From NCBI GenBank assembly GCA_012026795.1, contig VEPM01000015.1:1-64000 (forward strand): a stretch of DNA of 64,000 nt. Reading direction: 5' to 3'. The stretch's first letter is position 1. Every line of letters begins with the position of its first letter. The notes below the pieces were generated by a model. It was not told the origin of the DNA. It searched no databases and was given only the letters and a program-made list of their open reading frames with translations. This document shows, piece after piece, positions 1 through 7,001 of this stretch. The position numbers and the translations under genes were made by a program. This DNA comes from Candidatus Methanoperedens sp. GTDB lineage: Archaea > Halobacteriota > Methanosarcinia > Methanosarcinales > Methanoperedenaceae.

Positions 1-130
1 CTTGAAACCTCACCTAAAAAGAGACCTCTTAAGGACTCTCGTAAAAGACGAGTTTGATAGAGTCGGGGTGTAAGCACCAAGGTGACGAGGTGTTCAGCCC
101 GTCGACTACTAACGTCCAGGCTAGATTTTG
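1..130 (+). rRNA. 23S ribosomal RNA, 3' end (partial)
   Basis: The first ~130 bases carry the conserved 3'-terminal part of archaeal large-subunit rRNA, including the stretch around 'ggggtgtaagcaccaagg' and the following region ending in 'gtcgactactaacgtccagg'. The gene enters from outside the window, so only its tail is present. The exact 3' end is set by processing and cannot be fixed by eye; 120-135 is likely. A 5S gene follows on the same strand, as expected for an rRNA operon. Confidence 0.85.
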
Positions 131-188
131 CTTCACTGCATTCGGGCGATATCCAGGATTGCGCATTTTATACATGGTCTTAATCAGT

Positions 189-208
189 CCCCGGACTTAA
201 GCCCGGGG
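189..208 (+). other. Hairpin in 23S-5S spacer
   Basis: The spacer contains a G/C-rich inverted repeat, ccccgg (189-194) and ccgggg (203-208), with an 8-base loop. It lies between the 23S 3' end and the 5S gene. A role in rRNA processing or as a local structure is inferred from position only. No oligo-T follows, so a terminator is less likely. Confidence 0.45.
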
Positions 209-221
209 TCTTTACCGTCAT

Positions 222-355
222 AAGCGAGTATAGCGGCCAAAGCGGCGGGGAAACACCTGTACCCATTCCGAACACAGAAGTTAAGCCTGTCAACGTTTTA
301 CACTGTACTAAGATGTGCGAACTCTCGGGAACTGTAAAAAGTCGCTATGCTCACT
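222..355 (+). rRNA. 5S ribosomal RNA
   Basis: The conserved 5S core is present: 'cacctgtacccattccgaac' followed by 'acagaagttaagcc'. The two ends pair: 'aagcgagtatagcg' at the 5' end matches the reverse complement of 'cgctatgctcactt' at the 3' end apart from G-U type changes, which gives the terminal helix and sets the boundaries. The span of about 130 bases is slightly longer than a usual 5S (~120), so the true ends may be a few bases inside. Confidence 0.9.
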
Positions 356-395
356 TATTTCAATTAAATTTTTTAAAAAATTATATAATATAGTA

Positions 396-1058
396 TTAAA
401 ATATTGATATTCTACATTTTGTAATATTTTCACCATCAAAAACAATTACATTACCAGAAAAATTATCAGGCAGCGACTTCATACTGTCAATATTTAACTT
501 TAACTTATCCCCTATTTGTTTTATTATTCGGATATAGCTACGAAGTTTCTCAATCTCATAATGCTTTAGAGCCCTGCTAATTTTCAAGGCATTTTCATGT
601 ACCGTTATTTCCTTTAAATTATTGCAATACATAATTTCAATTCCGCTCTCACCCATAAAAAAAGGATAACATCTACATATCAATGGACGACAACTGTATA
701 TAGTGCACAGGCCATTCCTGTAAAATACGCAACTATTCCCATTATCTTTTCTGCGCTTAAGAATCCATCCCACCACAACATTCTCCTTCTCTAAAACACA
801 TGAATATATATCCGGTTCTGCCACTTCATCCCATTTGCACCCGGTCATTTTGATTATGCGCCTTATATCGCTCGGAAAGATCGATATCGCATTGGAAGGG
901 CGTAGAATATTCTCAGTAATCCTGATATTGAAATTCCTGCAACAGCACCATCCACAGCAGGCGCAGGCAAAACCGGATTTCTCAATTTCAGGGATAAGCG
1001 ATGAGGAGGGCGTATGGACAAGGCGATCTATCCTTCTGCGCAGAGAAATAATATCCAT
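396..1058 (-). CDS. YkgJ-family cysteine-cluster protein
   Basis: A 220-residue soluble protein. It carries an N-terminal cysteine cluster (CACCGWCCC near residues 32-40) and a second cluster CxxYxCRPLICRCYP in the middle. This spacing is typical of the UPF0153/YkgJ family, thought to bind zinc or an Fe-S cluster; the biochemical role of the family is poorly defined. The C-terminal 70 residues are charged and helical without a recognised domain. It lies just after the rRNA genes on the opposite strand with no obvious operon partner. The family call rests on the cysteine pattern; function is unknown. Confidence 0.75.
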   Translation of the reverse strand: MDIISLRRRIDRLVHTPSSSLIPEIEKSGFACACCGWCCCRNFNIRITENILRPSNAISIFPSDIRRIIKMTGCKWDEVAEPDIYSCVLEKENVVVGWILKRRKDNGNSCVFYRNGLCTIYSCRPLICRCYPFFMGESGIEIMYCNNLKEITVHENALKISRALKHYEIEKLRSYIRIIKQIGDKLKLNIDSMKSLPDNFSGNVIVFDGENITKCRISIF

Positions 1059-1141
1059 GGATAGACATTAGAGAAGAGGAATATTAATGCTATGGCCTCA
1101 ATAGGACTTCTGATTTATTTAATAAATTATATATCACTATT

Positions 1142-1780
1142 TTATCCTCCAAGGGCTATGACAACGGCTGTAATTGCAATGCCGACAGCCAGCATAATAA
1201 CACCAGTCTGAAACCTGCTTCTCCCCACATAGCCTCCCCACCTGTAGCCGATGGCAAATAGCATGATAAAACCAATAATGCGGGAAAGTCTTAATGCCCA
1301 GGTGTCATCAAGAAACAAAAACGGTAAAAGGGGAGGTATCCCTGAAATGAAAACAAGTGTGCCAGCGGCGATCCCCCCGAGAATATCCTCCTTTGTCGCA
1401 TGCGTATGATTCTCGACTGGCTTAAGGCGAATCAGAATGTGTTGTGCTACTTCATGTCTTTCGCGTTCACTCAGGGTATCCACGATCGTGCCTTCAAGCT
1501 CTTCTTTTACCTTTCTGAGATCGCATCCTTCCCCTGTGCATGTGGAAGCTTCCTGTGCAGCCAGCGCAATCCTGCCTCTCTCAAGGAGGCTGCCGTATAC
1601 ATAAATTATACCGTCCACAAGCCCCCATGCAATGCATGCGCCTATCCCGGCACTGATAATTGCCATTCTGGAACCTGTTGCGAGCTCTACCGTTCCTATT
1701 ATTGTCAGCACCATGATTAGCCCGAAAAGTATCTCAGAATGACGGTCTGAAGGCGAAAGAAGAGAGCGAAATTTCATCAT
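1142..1780 (-). CDS. VIT1/CCC1-like membrane protein
   Basis: A 212-residue protein with hydrophobic segments near residues 16-36, 40-60, 134-155, 166-182 and 192-210. A soluble stretch rich in E/R/H (about 75-130) sits between the second and third segments and contains CTGEGC. This layout (two helices, charged insertion, three helices) recalls the vacuolar iron transporter (VIT1/CCC1) superfamily, which moves Fe2+ or Mn2+ across membranes. The family call is by layout and sequence feel, so transport activity is inferred. Two adjacent ATG codons make the start ambiguous by one residue. The gene is monocistronic. Confidence 0.6.
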   Translation of the reverse strand: MMKFRSLLSPSDRHSEILFGLIMVLTIIGTVELATGSRMAIISAGIGACIAWGLVDGIIYVYGSLLERGRIALAAQEASTCTGEGCDLRKVKEELEGTIVDTLSERERHEVAQHILIRLKPVENHTHATKEDILGGIAAGTLVFISGIPPLLPFLFLDDTWALRLSRIIGFIMLFAIGYRWGGYVGRSRFQTGVIMLAVGIAITAVVIALGG

Positions 1781-1810
1781 ATTGATGCACTACTGCGCCT
1801 GGAATAATAA

Positions 1811-2008
1811 TGGCTGCGTTTTTCAGGGAGGGCCATATCCTGCATTTTTGAAATCCGGCTTAAACTTCCTGAAATCGTAAAAGGAGCAAAGCCTGATAGG
1901 GCAGGAGGTGATGTTGCGGCTTTTATGAATGCAATGGCATCCAGAGCTGATAAAGTAGTAGAGACCAATATCATTTATGAAGTTTTGAAATCCGAAATTA
2001 AATCGTAA
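1811..2008 (+). pseudogene. C-terminal remnant of an unrecognised gene
   Basis: An open frame of 65 codons follows two in-frame stops and has no plausible start codon. Its second half reads like real protein, with balanced charged and hydrophobic residues such as GGDVAAFMNAMASRAD and ending EVLKSEIKS. This looks like the tail of a gene whose 5' part has been lost. I do not recognise the parent family. The bases also lie in the upstream region of the leftward VIT-like gene. Confidence 0.3.
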
Positions 2009-2057
2009 CATTCAAATAGAATAATCCATACCAAAGGGTTTTGTGGTGATATAATAT

Positions 2058-2519
2058 ATGAATTTAAAAGTAGCACTATTATTTCTGTTAACATTGATAA
2101 TTCTTGTAGGAATACCTGAGACTTTTGCACTATCTCAGTATGTTACAAATCTCAGTGAAGTGTATGGCAATGGCTCATGTAATACTTGCCATCTTAATGG
2201 CGCAAGCGACGGACCACGTACCGCTTACGGAATATTATTTGAGAACCAGCCGAACCATGCTAATGATCCCGGTGCAGCCCTGAGAGTTATTGGAGCACCA
2301 ACCACAAACCAAAGCCCGGTTATCACACCGACCCCGGCAGCCACAAATCTGGTGAACAATATCACAGACATAGACGAAGCAAATGAAGACGAAACAAATA
2401 CAACGGAAATTTCAGATGAAATTCCAGTATCGACTACTAAGTCATCATCTGGATTTGGATTAGTAATGGCTATAATGGTCGTCCTATCGGTAATATATCT
2501 ATCTGGAAAAAGAAGGTAA
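2058..2519 (+). CDS. Secreted monoheme protein with sorting-type C-terminus
   Basis: A 153-residue exported protein. An N-terminal signal peptide (residues 1-24, ending ETFA) is followed by a small domain with one c-type haem motif, CNTCH, near residues 42-46. After that comes a T/P/N/E-rich linker (about 85-125) and a C-terminal block of SGFG, a ~17-residue hydrophobic helix and KRR. The tail resembles PGF-CTERM-type archaeosortase signals, which are cleaved and lipid-linked at the archaeal surface; that match is by pattern. The protein probably carries one haem on the outer face of the membrane. It could donate to larger multiheme proteins, but nothing nearby proves this. Confidence 0.7.
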   Translation: MNLKVALLFLLTLIILVGIPETFALSQYVTNLSEVYGNGSCNTCHLNGASDGPRTAYGILFENQPNHANDPGAALRVIGAPTTNQSPVITPTPAATNLVNNITDIDEANEDETNTTEISDEIPVSTTKSSSGFGLVMAIMVVLSVIYLSGKRR

Positions 2520-2534
2520 AATAAGAGAAACATA

Positions 2535-2979
2535 CTGCTGATCTTTTAAAGTTCTACGTATCTCTTTTATCACAAATTCATTTACAGAAAGTGATATCAA
2601 TCCTCGAAAAAAATATAGAAAATCACTGACGATCTTATCACCCTCAAGCCAGAGGTCTACATTTTCTTTTTCCCCATGGCTCGGTCAATCTCCTCAGGTA
2701 TCCCTATCATACGCCTTCCTCCGCTTACGGTGACCTTATGTTTGAAATCGCCGGTCTGCGGAATTTATTTGCGATCTCAAGGGATTTTTCGCTTGAATCG
2801 GCATCCAGTTATTCCTCTTTGCACACCGGACAGCGTGAGCCGGTAAGACCGGTTATTACTATCTCTCTTCCATCCACTGTTGTGGAAACTATGAAAGCAA
2901 TCTGGATGTTTCTGCTTTCCTGGTTCCATCCCCACAATGTGTATCTTATATCTCCATACTCATCGGTTTTCTGTTTATA
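2535..2979 (-). pseudogene. Decayed gene with internal stop and frameshifts
   Basis: Read leftward, the region gives convincing protein in pieces. One piece of ~55 codons (2979-2809) has the pattern RYTLWGWNQES...TTVDGREIVITGL...CPVCKEE and ends at TAA. About 27 more codons follow in the same frame to another TAA at 2725. Then in other frames come VTVSGGRRMIGIPEEIDRAM and DLWLEGDKIVSDFL. There is no start codon. The CPVC pair and hydrophobic pattern suggest a small metal-binding protein, but I do not recognise the family. It lies directly downstream of the PIN toxin gene on the same strand. Confidence 0.4.
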
Positions 2980-2986
2980 CTACAAT

Positions 2987-3469
2987 TCAGAAGCGTTCGA
3001 TTTTTTCTCGTGCCCAAAGATAAAGTTCCAGGCTCATTCTAAAGTCTCCCGAAGATAGTTTACTGATTGTCTCTAAAGCGAGCTCCCTTGTTATTTTCTT
3101 AGTTCCTGCGGCAGCAACAATAAGTCCAAGTAAACCGGTGAACTTTAATCCTTTTGATTCAGCAAACCTTCTCGCATTTGCTTCATCAAGAATAAGCCGA
3201 TCATTAGCTTGCGCTGCAAGGAATAGACTTGCTTCCCCCACATCCAGCCCATATTTTCTAAACTCTTTTGGCTTCCCTTTGTAATCAATAATATTGATCC
3301 AGCGATTAATAGCATCTTTAAAAACTTCCGTCTCCGGAAAATCTTCCCTGAGAATTTCTTCCTTAATTACTGTAGTGATATATATCTCTTTGAAAATAAT
3401 CTCAAGTATGTTGAGTTTGCCTATCTTTGCCAGAGCGATGAGGGTGGATGAATCAATGAGTACACGCAT
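2987..3469 (-). CDS. PIN-domain toxin, DUF3368 type
   Basis: A 160-residue PIN-fold ribonuclease of the DUF3368 group. Candidate metal-binding acids are D6 in the LIDSSTLI start, E79 in DVGEAS and D95/E96 in LILDEAN. PIN toxins cut RNA and are held inactive by a partner. Here the partner is the UPF0175 gene directly upstream: its TAA is followed by one base and then this ATG, so the two are translated together. The length is normal for the group and the gene looks intact. RNA target specificity cannot be read from sequence. Confidence 0.85.
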   Translation of the reverse strand: MRVLIDSSTLIALAKIGKLNILEIIFKEIYITTVIKEEILREDFPETEVFKDAINRWINIIDYKGKPKEFRKYGLDVGEASLFLAAQANDRLILDEANARRFAESKGLKFTGLLGLIVAAAGTKKITRELALETISKLSSGDFRMSLELYLWAREKIERF

Positions 3470-3470
3470 T

Positions 3471-3779
3471 TTATAGCCAGTTTTTTGCCTCTATTACATC
3501 CCTTTCGCTCTCTTCTACAGTTTGCTTAAAAAAGGGAATACCTCTTTGGGCCAGGTATTTTGCCATCTGCTGTATAGATACATTGGAAAATTCTGCTGCT
3601 CTGCATAATGAAAATTCTTCATCAATGTATTTCTCCATAGCAATTTTCATACGCAATTCTTTGATACCCCCGTCTATTATCCTTCGTATAACTTCAGATC
3701 TTGATGAACTGAGCATTTGCGCAAGTTCATTCAAATCCTTCATGTTTTTTTCATCGATTCGTATCTGTACACTTTCCAT
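3471..3779 (-). CDS. Antitoxin: ribbon-helix-helix plus UPF0175
   Basis: A 102-residue protein with two parts. Residues 1-40 look like a ribbon-helix-helix DNA-binding domain (VQIRIDEKNMKDLNELA, then SRSEVIRRII). Residues 45-102 match the UPF0175 pattern (RAAEFSNVSIQQMAKYLAQRG, then E.D..EA..WL). UPF0175 proteins are well-known partners of DUF3368 PIN toxins, which is exactly the downstream neighbour. The antitoxin probably represses its own operon; a pair of 8-bp direct repeats sits 11 bases upstream of its start. Confidence 0.8.
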   Translation of the reverse strand: MESVQIRIDEKNMKDLNELAQMLSSSRSEVIRRIIDGGIKELRMKIAMEKYIDEEFSLCRAAEFSNVSIQQMAKYLAQRGIPFFKQTVEESERDVIEAKNWL

Positions 3780-3789
3780 GATTGTACAT

Positions 3790-3807
3790 TGTAATTATGT
3801 GTAATTA
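3790..3807. promoter_or_regulatory. Candidate antitoxin operator
   Basis: Two direct copies of tgtaatta (3790-3797 and 3800-3807) are spaced 10 bp, one helical turn, just upstream of the ribbon-helix-helix antitoxin gene. Ribbon-helix-helix repressors commonly bind such direct repeats on one DNA face. The site is short and in an AT-rich context, so chance is possible. Confidence 0.35.
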
Positions 3808-3835
3808 ATTTTTTCGTTTTGGGTATTTAGGTGTA

Positions 3836-3873
3836 GATTTTAGCCTGCTTGAATATTTTGATTATATTTATTA
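3836..3873 (+). pseudogene. 38-bp fragment of the methyltransferase gene
   Basis: These 38 bases differ at only a couple of positions from 6303-6340 of the decayed methyltransferase copy. They match the 3' part of the intact gene near 4988-5025 less closely. The similarity stops sharply on both sides. It is a leftover of duplication or recombination, not a gene. Confidence 0.6.
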
Positions 3874-3882
3874 AACCGAAAG

Positions 3883-4011
3883 ATGTTCCTTTATTTCGCA
3901 GACGGTTTCTTGGGTGCGCAGAAATCGAATCGCCCACTGTCAACCGGGAATGTGACCGCGATCATAAAGCGCTGGGCTGGGACAGCAGGGAACCTAAAAC
4001 GTGCATATTTC
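3883..4011 (+). pseudogene. Tyrosine recombinase (integrase) remnant
   Basis: In the frame starting at 3883 the product contains QKSNRPLSTGNVTAIIKRWA followed by GTAGNLKRAY. This resembles the tyrosine recombinase segment just before the catalytic HxxR box (family pattern: ...PLS...V...IK.W...AG). The box itself and the rest of the catalytic domain are absent, and the open frame runs on antisense to the next gene. I read it as a short degraded piece of an integrase, in keeping with other mobile debris nearby. Confidence 0.45.
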
Positions 4012-4025
4012 AAATTCCAATGCCA

Positions 4026-4277
4026 TTATTTACAGCCTTTTTCTTTCCAGTCTTTGTCATACTTAAAGCCCCAGGAAGTCCACATAACTCCGAGAATCAC
4101 TGTCGCCACGAGTAAGGCAATCAGAATAACAGCAATCTGCTGAAAAAGGCTGAAGGATGAAGCGAAAAATGCAACATAAATTATTGCAAAAATCAACAAG
4201 CCAAAGAAAACTATTATTGATACAACGACTCTTGATGTGAGTCCGGGTGGAGTTTCCAGATTTTCATTCCCATTCAT
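4026..4277 (-). CDS. Small two-helix membrane protein
   Basis: About 83 residues from the ATG at 4277, chosen because a strong GGAGGT lies 9 bases upstream; a longer reading to 4367 lacks this. Two hydrophobic segments (about residues 18-38 and 45-66) follow a short polar N-terminus (MNGNENLETPPGLTSR), and the tail is charged (KYDKDWKEKGCK). I do not recognise the family. The layout suggests an integral membrane protein with both ends on one side. It stands alone, divergent from the methyltransferase gene. Confidence 0.6.
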   Translation of the reverse strand: MNGNENLETPPGLTSRVVVSIIVFFGLLIFAIIYVAFFASSFSLFQQIAVILIALLVATVILGVMWTSWGFKYDKDWKEKGCK

Positions 4278-4451
4278 ATTCAATATACCTCCCAATTTCG
4301 GTTGATGGTTAACCACTTCCCTCTTATGATTAATACTTAATTCTGATACCTTATAAAAGTAACTCAAATCTATTTTTTCAAAACAGTTATTTATTCGTGA
4401 TATAATTGTATTAAGAATGATACTTTCCGCTAAATACGCGGGGGAATAAAG

Positions 4452-5084
4452 ATGAACACCTCAATTAAAGAACACTGGAATGAAATTTATGAGGCATTGG
4501 ATCCGGATGAGCTAACCTGGTATGAAGAAATTCCTGAACCGTCTATAAAATTACTATCCAGATGCAATATTAATAAAGATGAACCTATATTAGATGTGGG
4601 AACAGGCGCATCAACATTTATTGATTATCTTGTTGACCAGGGATTTAAAAATATCATTGCTGCTGATATCAGTGAAATAGCTCTGGACAAGCTGAAAGAA
4701 CGATTGGGTAAAGAAAAAGCCTCCTTAGTGAAATGGATCGTGGATGATATTACCCGGCCAATCCATATCCAGAATTTAAGAGATGTTGCGGTGTGGCACG
4801 ACAGGGCGGTTTTACATTTCTTATTAGAAGAAGACCAGCAGCAAACATATTTATCCACACTGAAAAAAGTGATCAAAAAAGGCGGTTATGTTATTATCGC
4901 TGCTTTTTCATTAAAGGGGGCAAAAAAATGCAGCGGTCTGGATGTTAAGAATTATGACCAGGATATGCTTGCGAAATTCCTGGGAGAGGATTTCAGGTTG
5001 CTTGAATATTTTGATTATACTTATTATATGCCTTCGGGTAAGCCGAGGCCGTATGTATATGCTTTATTCCAGAACAGGTGTTAA
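4452..5084 (+). CDS. Class I SAM-dependent methyltransferase
   Basis: A 210-residue methyltransferase with the Rossmann SAM-binding fold. Motif I is ILDVGTGAST (about residues 46-55), an acidic end of strand 2 is AADIS (70-74), and VDDIT (about 97-101) is the motif III region. The N-terminal HWNEIYEA...WYEE resembles small methyltransferases related to the thiopurine/tellurite-resistance type, so a small-molecule substrate is plausible; the actual substrate cannot be told. The gene is intact. A frameshifted partial copy lies 1 kb downstream (6099-6398) and a 38-bp scrap lies upstream, so this locus has duplicated and decayed. Confidence 0.8.
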   Translation: MNTSIKEHWNEIYEALDPDELTWYEEIPEPSIKLLSRCNINKDEPILDVGTGASTFIDYLVDQGFKNIIAADISEIALDKLKERLGKEKASLVKWIVDDITRPIHIQNLRDVAVWHDRAVLHFLLEEDQQQTYLSTLKKVIKKGGYVIIAAFSLKGAKKCSGLDVKNYDQDMLAKFLGEDFRLLEYFDYTYYMPSGKPRPYVYALFQNRC

Positions 5085-5151
5085 TTCCTAATCGGAATAT
5101 ATAATATTGTTCTATTTCATCGGAATACAATCGCGCTTTCCGGTATTTGAA

Positions 5152-5406
5152 TCATTTGCCGAATAGTATTTTATGATGTCGATAAAAGATATTCATAATA
5201 ACAGAATTTGCCACACCCATGGCATTTACCAGTTTTTCACCTGTATAAATAAGGAGATCAAAAATCCCGTGTCTGTCAAGATCAAGAATGATCACATCCC
5301 TTTTGCGCCAGTCCTGGGGAAGTTCATCTGCAATAATAAGAACATCAAAGTCTGAATATTTCTTTGCTGTTCCACTTGCGCGAGAACCAAAGAGTTCATA
5401 TTTCAT
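5152..5406 (-). CDS. Minimal nucleotidyltransferase (MNT) domain, short N-terminus
   Basis: An 84-residue protein beginning almost directly at the nucleotidyltransferase signature: GS at residues 7-8, ten residues, then D19 and D21. These are the conserved positions of the MNT fold, which in HEPN-MNT systems AMPylates a toxin partner. The helix and strand that normally precede GS are missing. A TGA lies two codons upstream in frame, and the start overlaps the end of hicA by 11 bases. It is either a truncated gene trimmed against hicA or a genuine short form. No HEPN partner is visible next to it. Confidence 0.65.
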   Translation of the reverse strand: MKYELFGSRASGTAKKYSDFDVLIIADELPQDWRKRDVIILDLDRHGIFDLLIYTGEKLVNAMGVANSVIMNIFYRHHKILFGK

Positions 5407-5629
5407 TCCTCAATTTCTCGTAATCTTCTCTTGATAATTCAACCTGTCTCATTATTTCTTTGATAAGCCCAATACTAAGTTCTTCGTTTCCATGAACCGA
5501 TACTACAGTTCTCCTGCCATCGGAATGAACATATCTGACATGGCTTCCCACCTGATGGATTTTCTTAAAACCGAGCTTTTCTAGAATTTTACACATCTCC
5601 TTTCCAGAAACGGGAAGGAGCCTTGTCAT
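5396..5629 (-). CDS. hicA: HicA-family mRNA interferase toxin
   Basis: A 77-residue double-stranded-RNA-binding-like toxin of the HicA/YcfA family. It shows the usual N-terminal LLPVSGKEMCKILEKLGF, then VGSHVRY with the catalytic histidine at residue 30, then VSVHGNEELSIGLIKEIMRQ. HicA degrades mRNA when free. Its start overlaps the stop of the upstream hicB gene by four bases (ATGA), which ties toxin to antitoxin translation. Its own end overlaps the MNT gene. Normal length, intact. Confidence 0.9.
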   Translation of the reverse strand: MTRLLPVSGKEMCKILEKLGFKKIHQVGSHVRYVHSDGRRTVVSVHGNEELSIGLIKEIMRQVELSREDYEKLRNEI

Positions 5630-5853
5630 ACTTTGACCTCTAACTGCGCCACTCCAATGAATTTTAATGGTGTAATTTCTTCTTCCCTGTCGGCTTCAAT
5701 GCAAACCTGTATCGCTTCTTTAATGCGCTCCATAGCCTGGTCTATGGTCTTACCCTGCGTATAACAACCTCTGATGTCGGGTGCTTTTACAATATACATG
5801 CCATCCTCATCTTGTTCGATGATCACACTGAAGTTTAACAATTTATGTTTCAT
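5626..5853 (-). CDS. hicB: HicB-family antitoxin
   Basis: A 75-residue protein with the HicB partial RNase H-like fold: FSVIIEQDEDGMYIVKAPDIRGCYTQGKTIDQAMERIKEAI. HicB binds and blocks HicA. It lacks the extra C-terminal DNA-binding domain found in longer HicB proteins, so autoregulation would need another element. It is the first gene of the leftward hicBA-MNT unit. A TATA-like ttTAAATA lies about 30 bases upstream of the start, which would give a nearly leaderless transcript. Confidence 0.9.
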   Translation of the reverse strand: MKHKLLNFSVIIEQDEDGMYIVKAPDIRGCYTQGKTIDQAMERIKEAIQVCIEADREEEITPLKFIGVAQLEVKV

Positions 5854-5891
5854 GTCAATCTAAGGAGTACTTATGCGATTGGTATTTAAAT

Positions 5892-6086
5892 ATGATTCGA
5901 GATGAACCAATTTTCATTGATGCAAATGGTTTCCATATGATAAATATGCGATGATCATTTCCGCTTTATCTTGAAACTACGCTAAAACATAATGCGATCC
6001 TCATATGTATGGATGATAAAGATTTCTTAATGAGAATAAAAGGAAAGGGTGGGATAAAAGTATGTCACCCAAAAGATTTCCCTTAA
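5892..6086 (+). pseudogene. PIN-domain toxin remnant with internal deletion
   Basis: One frame runs from ATG at 5892 to TAA at 6086 with a TGA after 20 codons. The start reads IRDEPIFIDANGFH, like the first strand of a PIN domain. The later part reads LKHNAILICMDDKDFLMRIK...VCHPKDFP, like the last strand and helix of the fold. The middle ~80 residues are missing. It appears to be a toxin gene that lost its core and then gained a stop. It sits divergent from hicBA. Confidence 0.55.
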
Positions 6087-6098
6087 AGTAAGGTATTC

Positions 6099-6398
6099 TT
6101 ACCGGCCTGCGGTGTGGCATGACAGGGCAGTTTTACATTTCTTATTGGAAGAAGACCAGCAGCAAATGTATTATCTACCCTTAAAAAGGTGATTGAAAAA
6201 GGCGGTTATTATCGCCGCATTTTCATTAACGGGAGCAAAAAAATGCAGCGGCTTGGATGTTAAAATTATGACCAGAATATGCTTGCAGAATTCCTGGGAG
6301 AGGATTTTAGGCTGCTTGAATATTTTGATTATACTTATTATATGCCTTCGGGTAAGCCGAGGCCGTATGTATATACTTTGTTTCAGAACAAGGGATGA
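6099..6398 (+). pseudogene. Decayed partial copy of the 4452-5084 methyltransferase
   Basis: From 'gcggtgtggca' to the stop, the bases follow the intact gene's last ~300 bases closely. They include a 5-base deletion (in the segment reading ggcggttattatcgcc) and a 1-base deletion later (gatgttaaaattatgacc), which break the frame. The 5' half is absent: similarity begins after a 'cggcc' shared with the intact gene, as if the intervening bases had been deleted. It is non-functional. Confidence 0.85.
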
Positions 6399-6423
6399 GC
6401 GTGCCGCTATTTTCTGAAAGGGT

Positions 6424-6555
6424 ATGATAAAAACCAAAAGAATCGCTGATTTATACGCAGTTTTTAACAGGCATTTACAAGAAAACAATAGCCTAAAGAC
6501 GAGATTATCAACTCTCTCTTATATTGTCTATAATGGTTCCATAAATGAGCTATGA
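6424..6555 (+). CDS. Small ORF, 43 residues, uncertain
   Basis: ATG to TGA in 44 codons, product starting MIKTKRIADLYAVFNRHLQ and ending NGSINEL. It has mixed charge, a helical look and no known domain. There is no strong ribosome binding site. It follows the dead methyltransferase copy and could be the N-terminal piece of a lost gene or a real small protein. The remainder of 6556-6734 is AT-rich without other coding signal. Confidence 0.25.
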   Translation: MIKTKRIADLYAVFNRHLQENNSLKTRLSTLSYIVYNGSINEL

Positions 6556-6734
6556 ACGATTATTTTCTTAGGGGAAGGTTTAGATTTTTGGATTGTGCCG
6601 TTCAAGTATAAGCAACATAGAAACATTTAAACCCAAATAGTAATTTATTCACATGTTTTAGGATTGAACCATTATTGATTTCAATAATAGAATGGTTGTA
6701 ATAATGTAAATTCTTACGTACTAGGAGAGAAATA

Positions 6735-7001
6735 ATGATGGCTAAAAATATAAGAGAAAGTAAAAAACAAAAATCTGAACCCAAGAAAAATAATGATCCA
6801 ACTGATAATCAAAAACCTTGTGAGAAAAAGGATGATGGTTGGGGCAAACCCACCCCTACAGAAAAAATAGAGCATAATAAGTGGGTGCCTATTCAGACTG
6901 TACAACTGCAGGAGCATAAAGCACTAAATCATACAGCTCTTGAGTCAGAGAATGAAAAAGAACTCAGAAATGGAAGAAGACAGAAAGTGAATAGAGAATA
7001 A
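6735..7001 (+). CDS. Small highly charged hypothetical protein
   Basis: An 88-residue protein (87 if the second ATG is used) made largely of K, E, N, Q and P, with no hydrophobic core. The N-terminal 40 residues are lysine-rich. It is probably unstructured or nucleic-acid binding; no family is recognised. A GGAGAG five bases upstream of the first ATG supports translation. Its last ~35 bases overlap the end of the convergent membrane-protein gene. Confidence 0.4.
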   Translation: MMAKNIRESKKQKSEPKKNNDPTDNQKPCEKKDDGWGKPTPTEKIEHNKWVPIQTVQLQEHKALNHTALESENEKELRNGRRQKVNRE

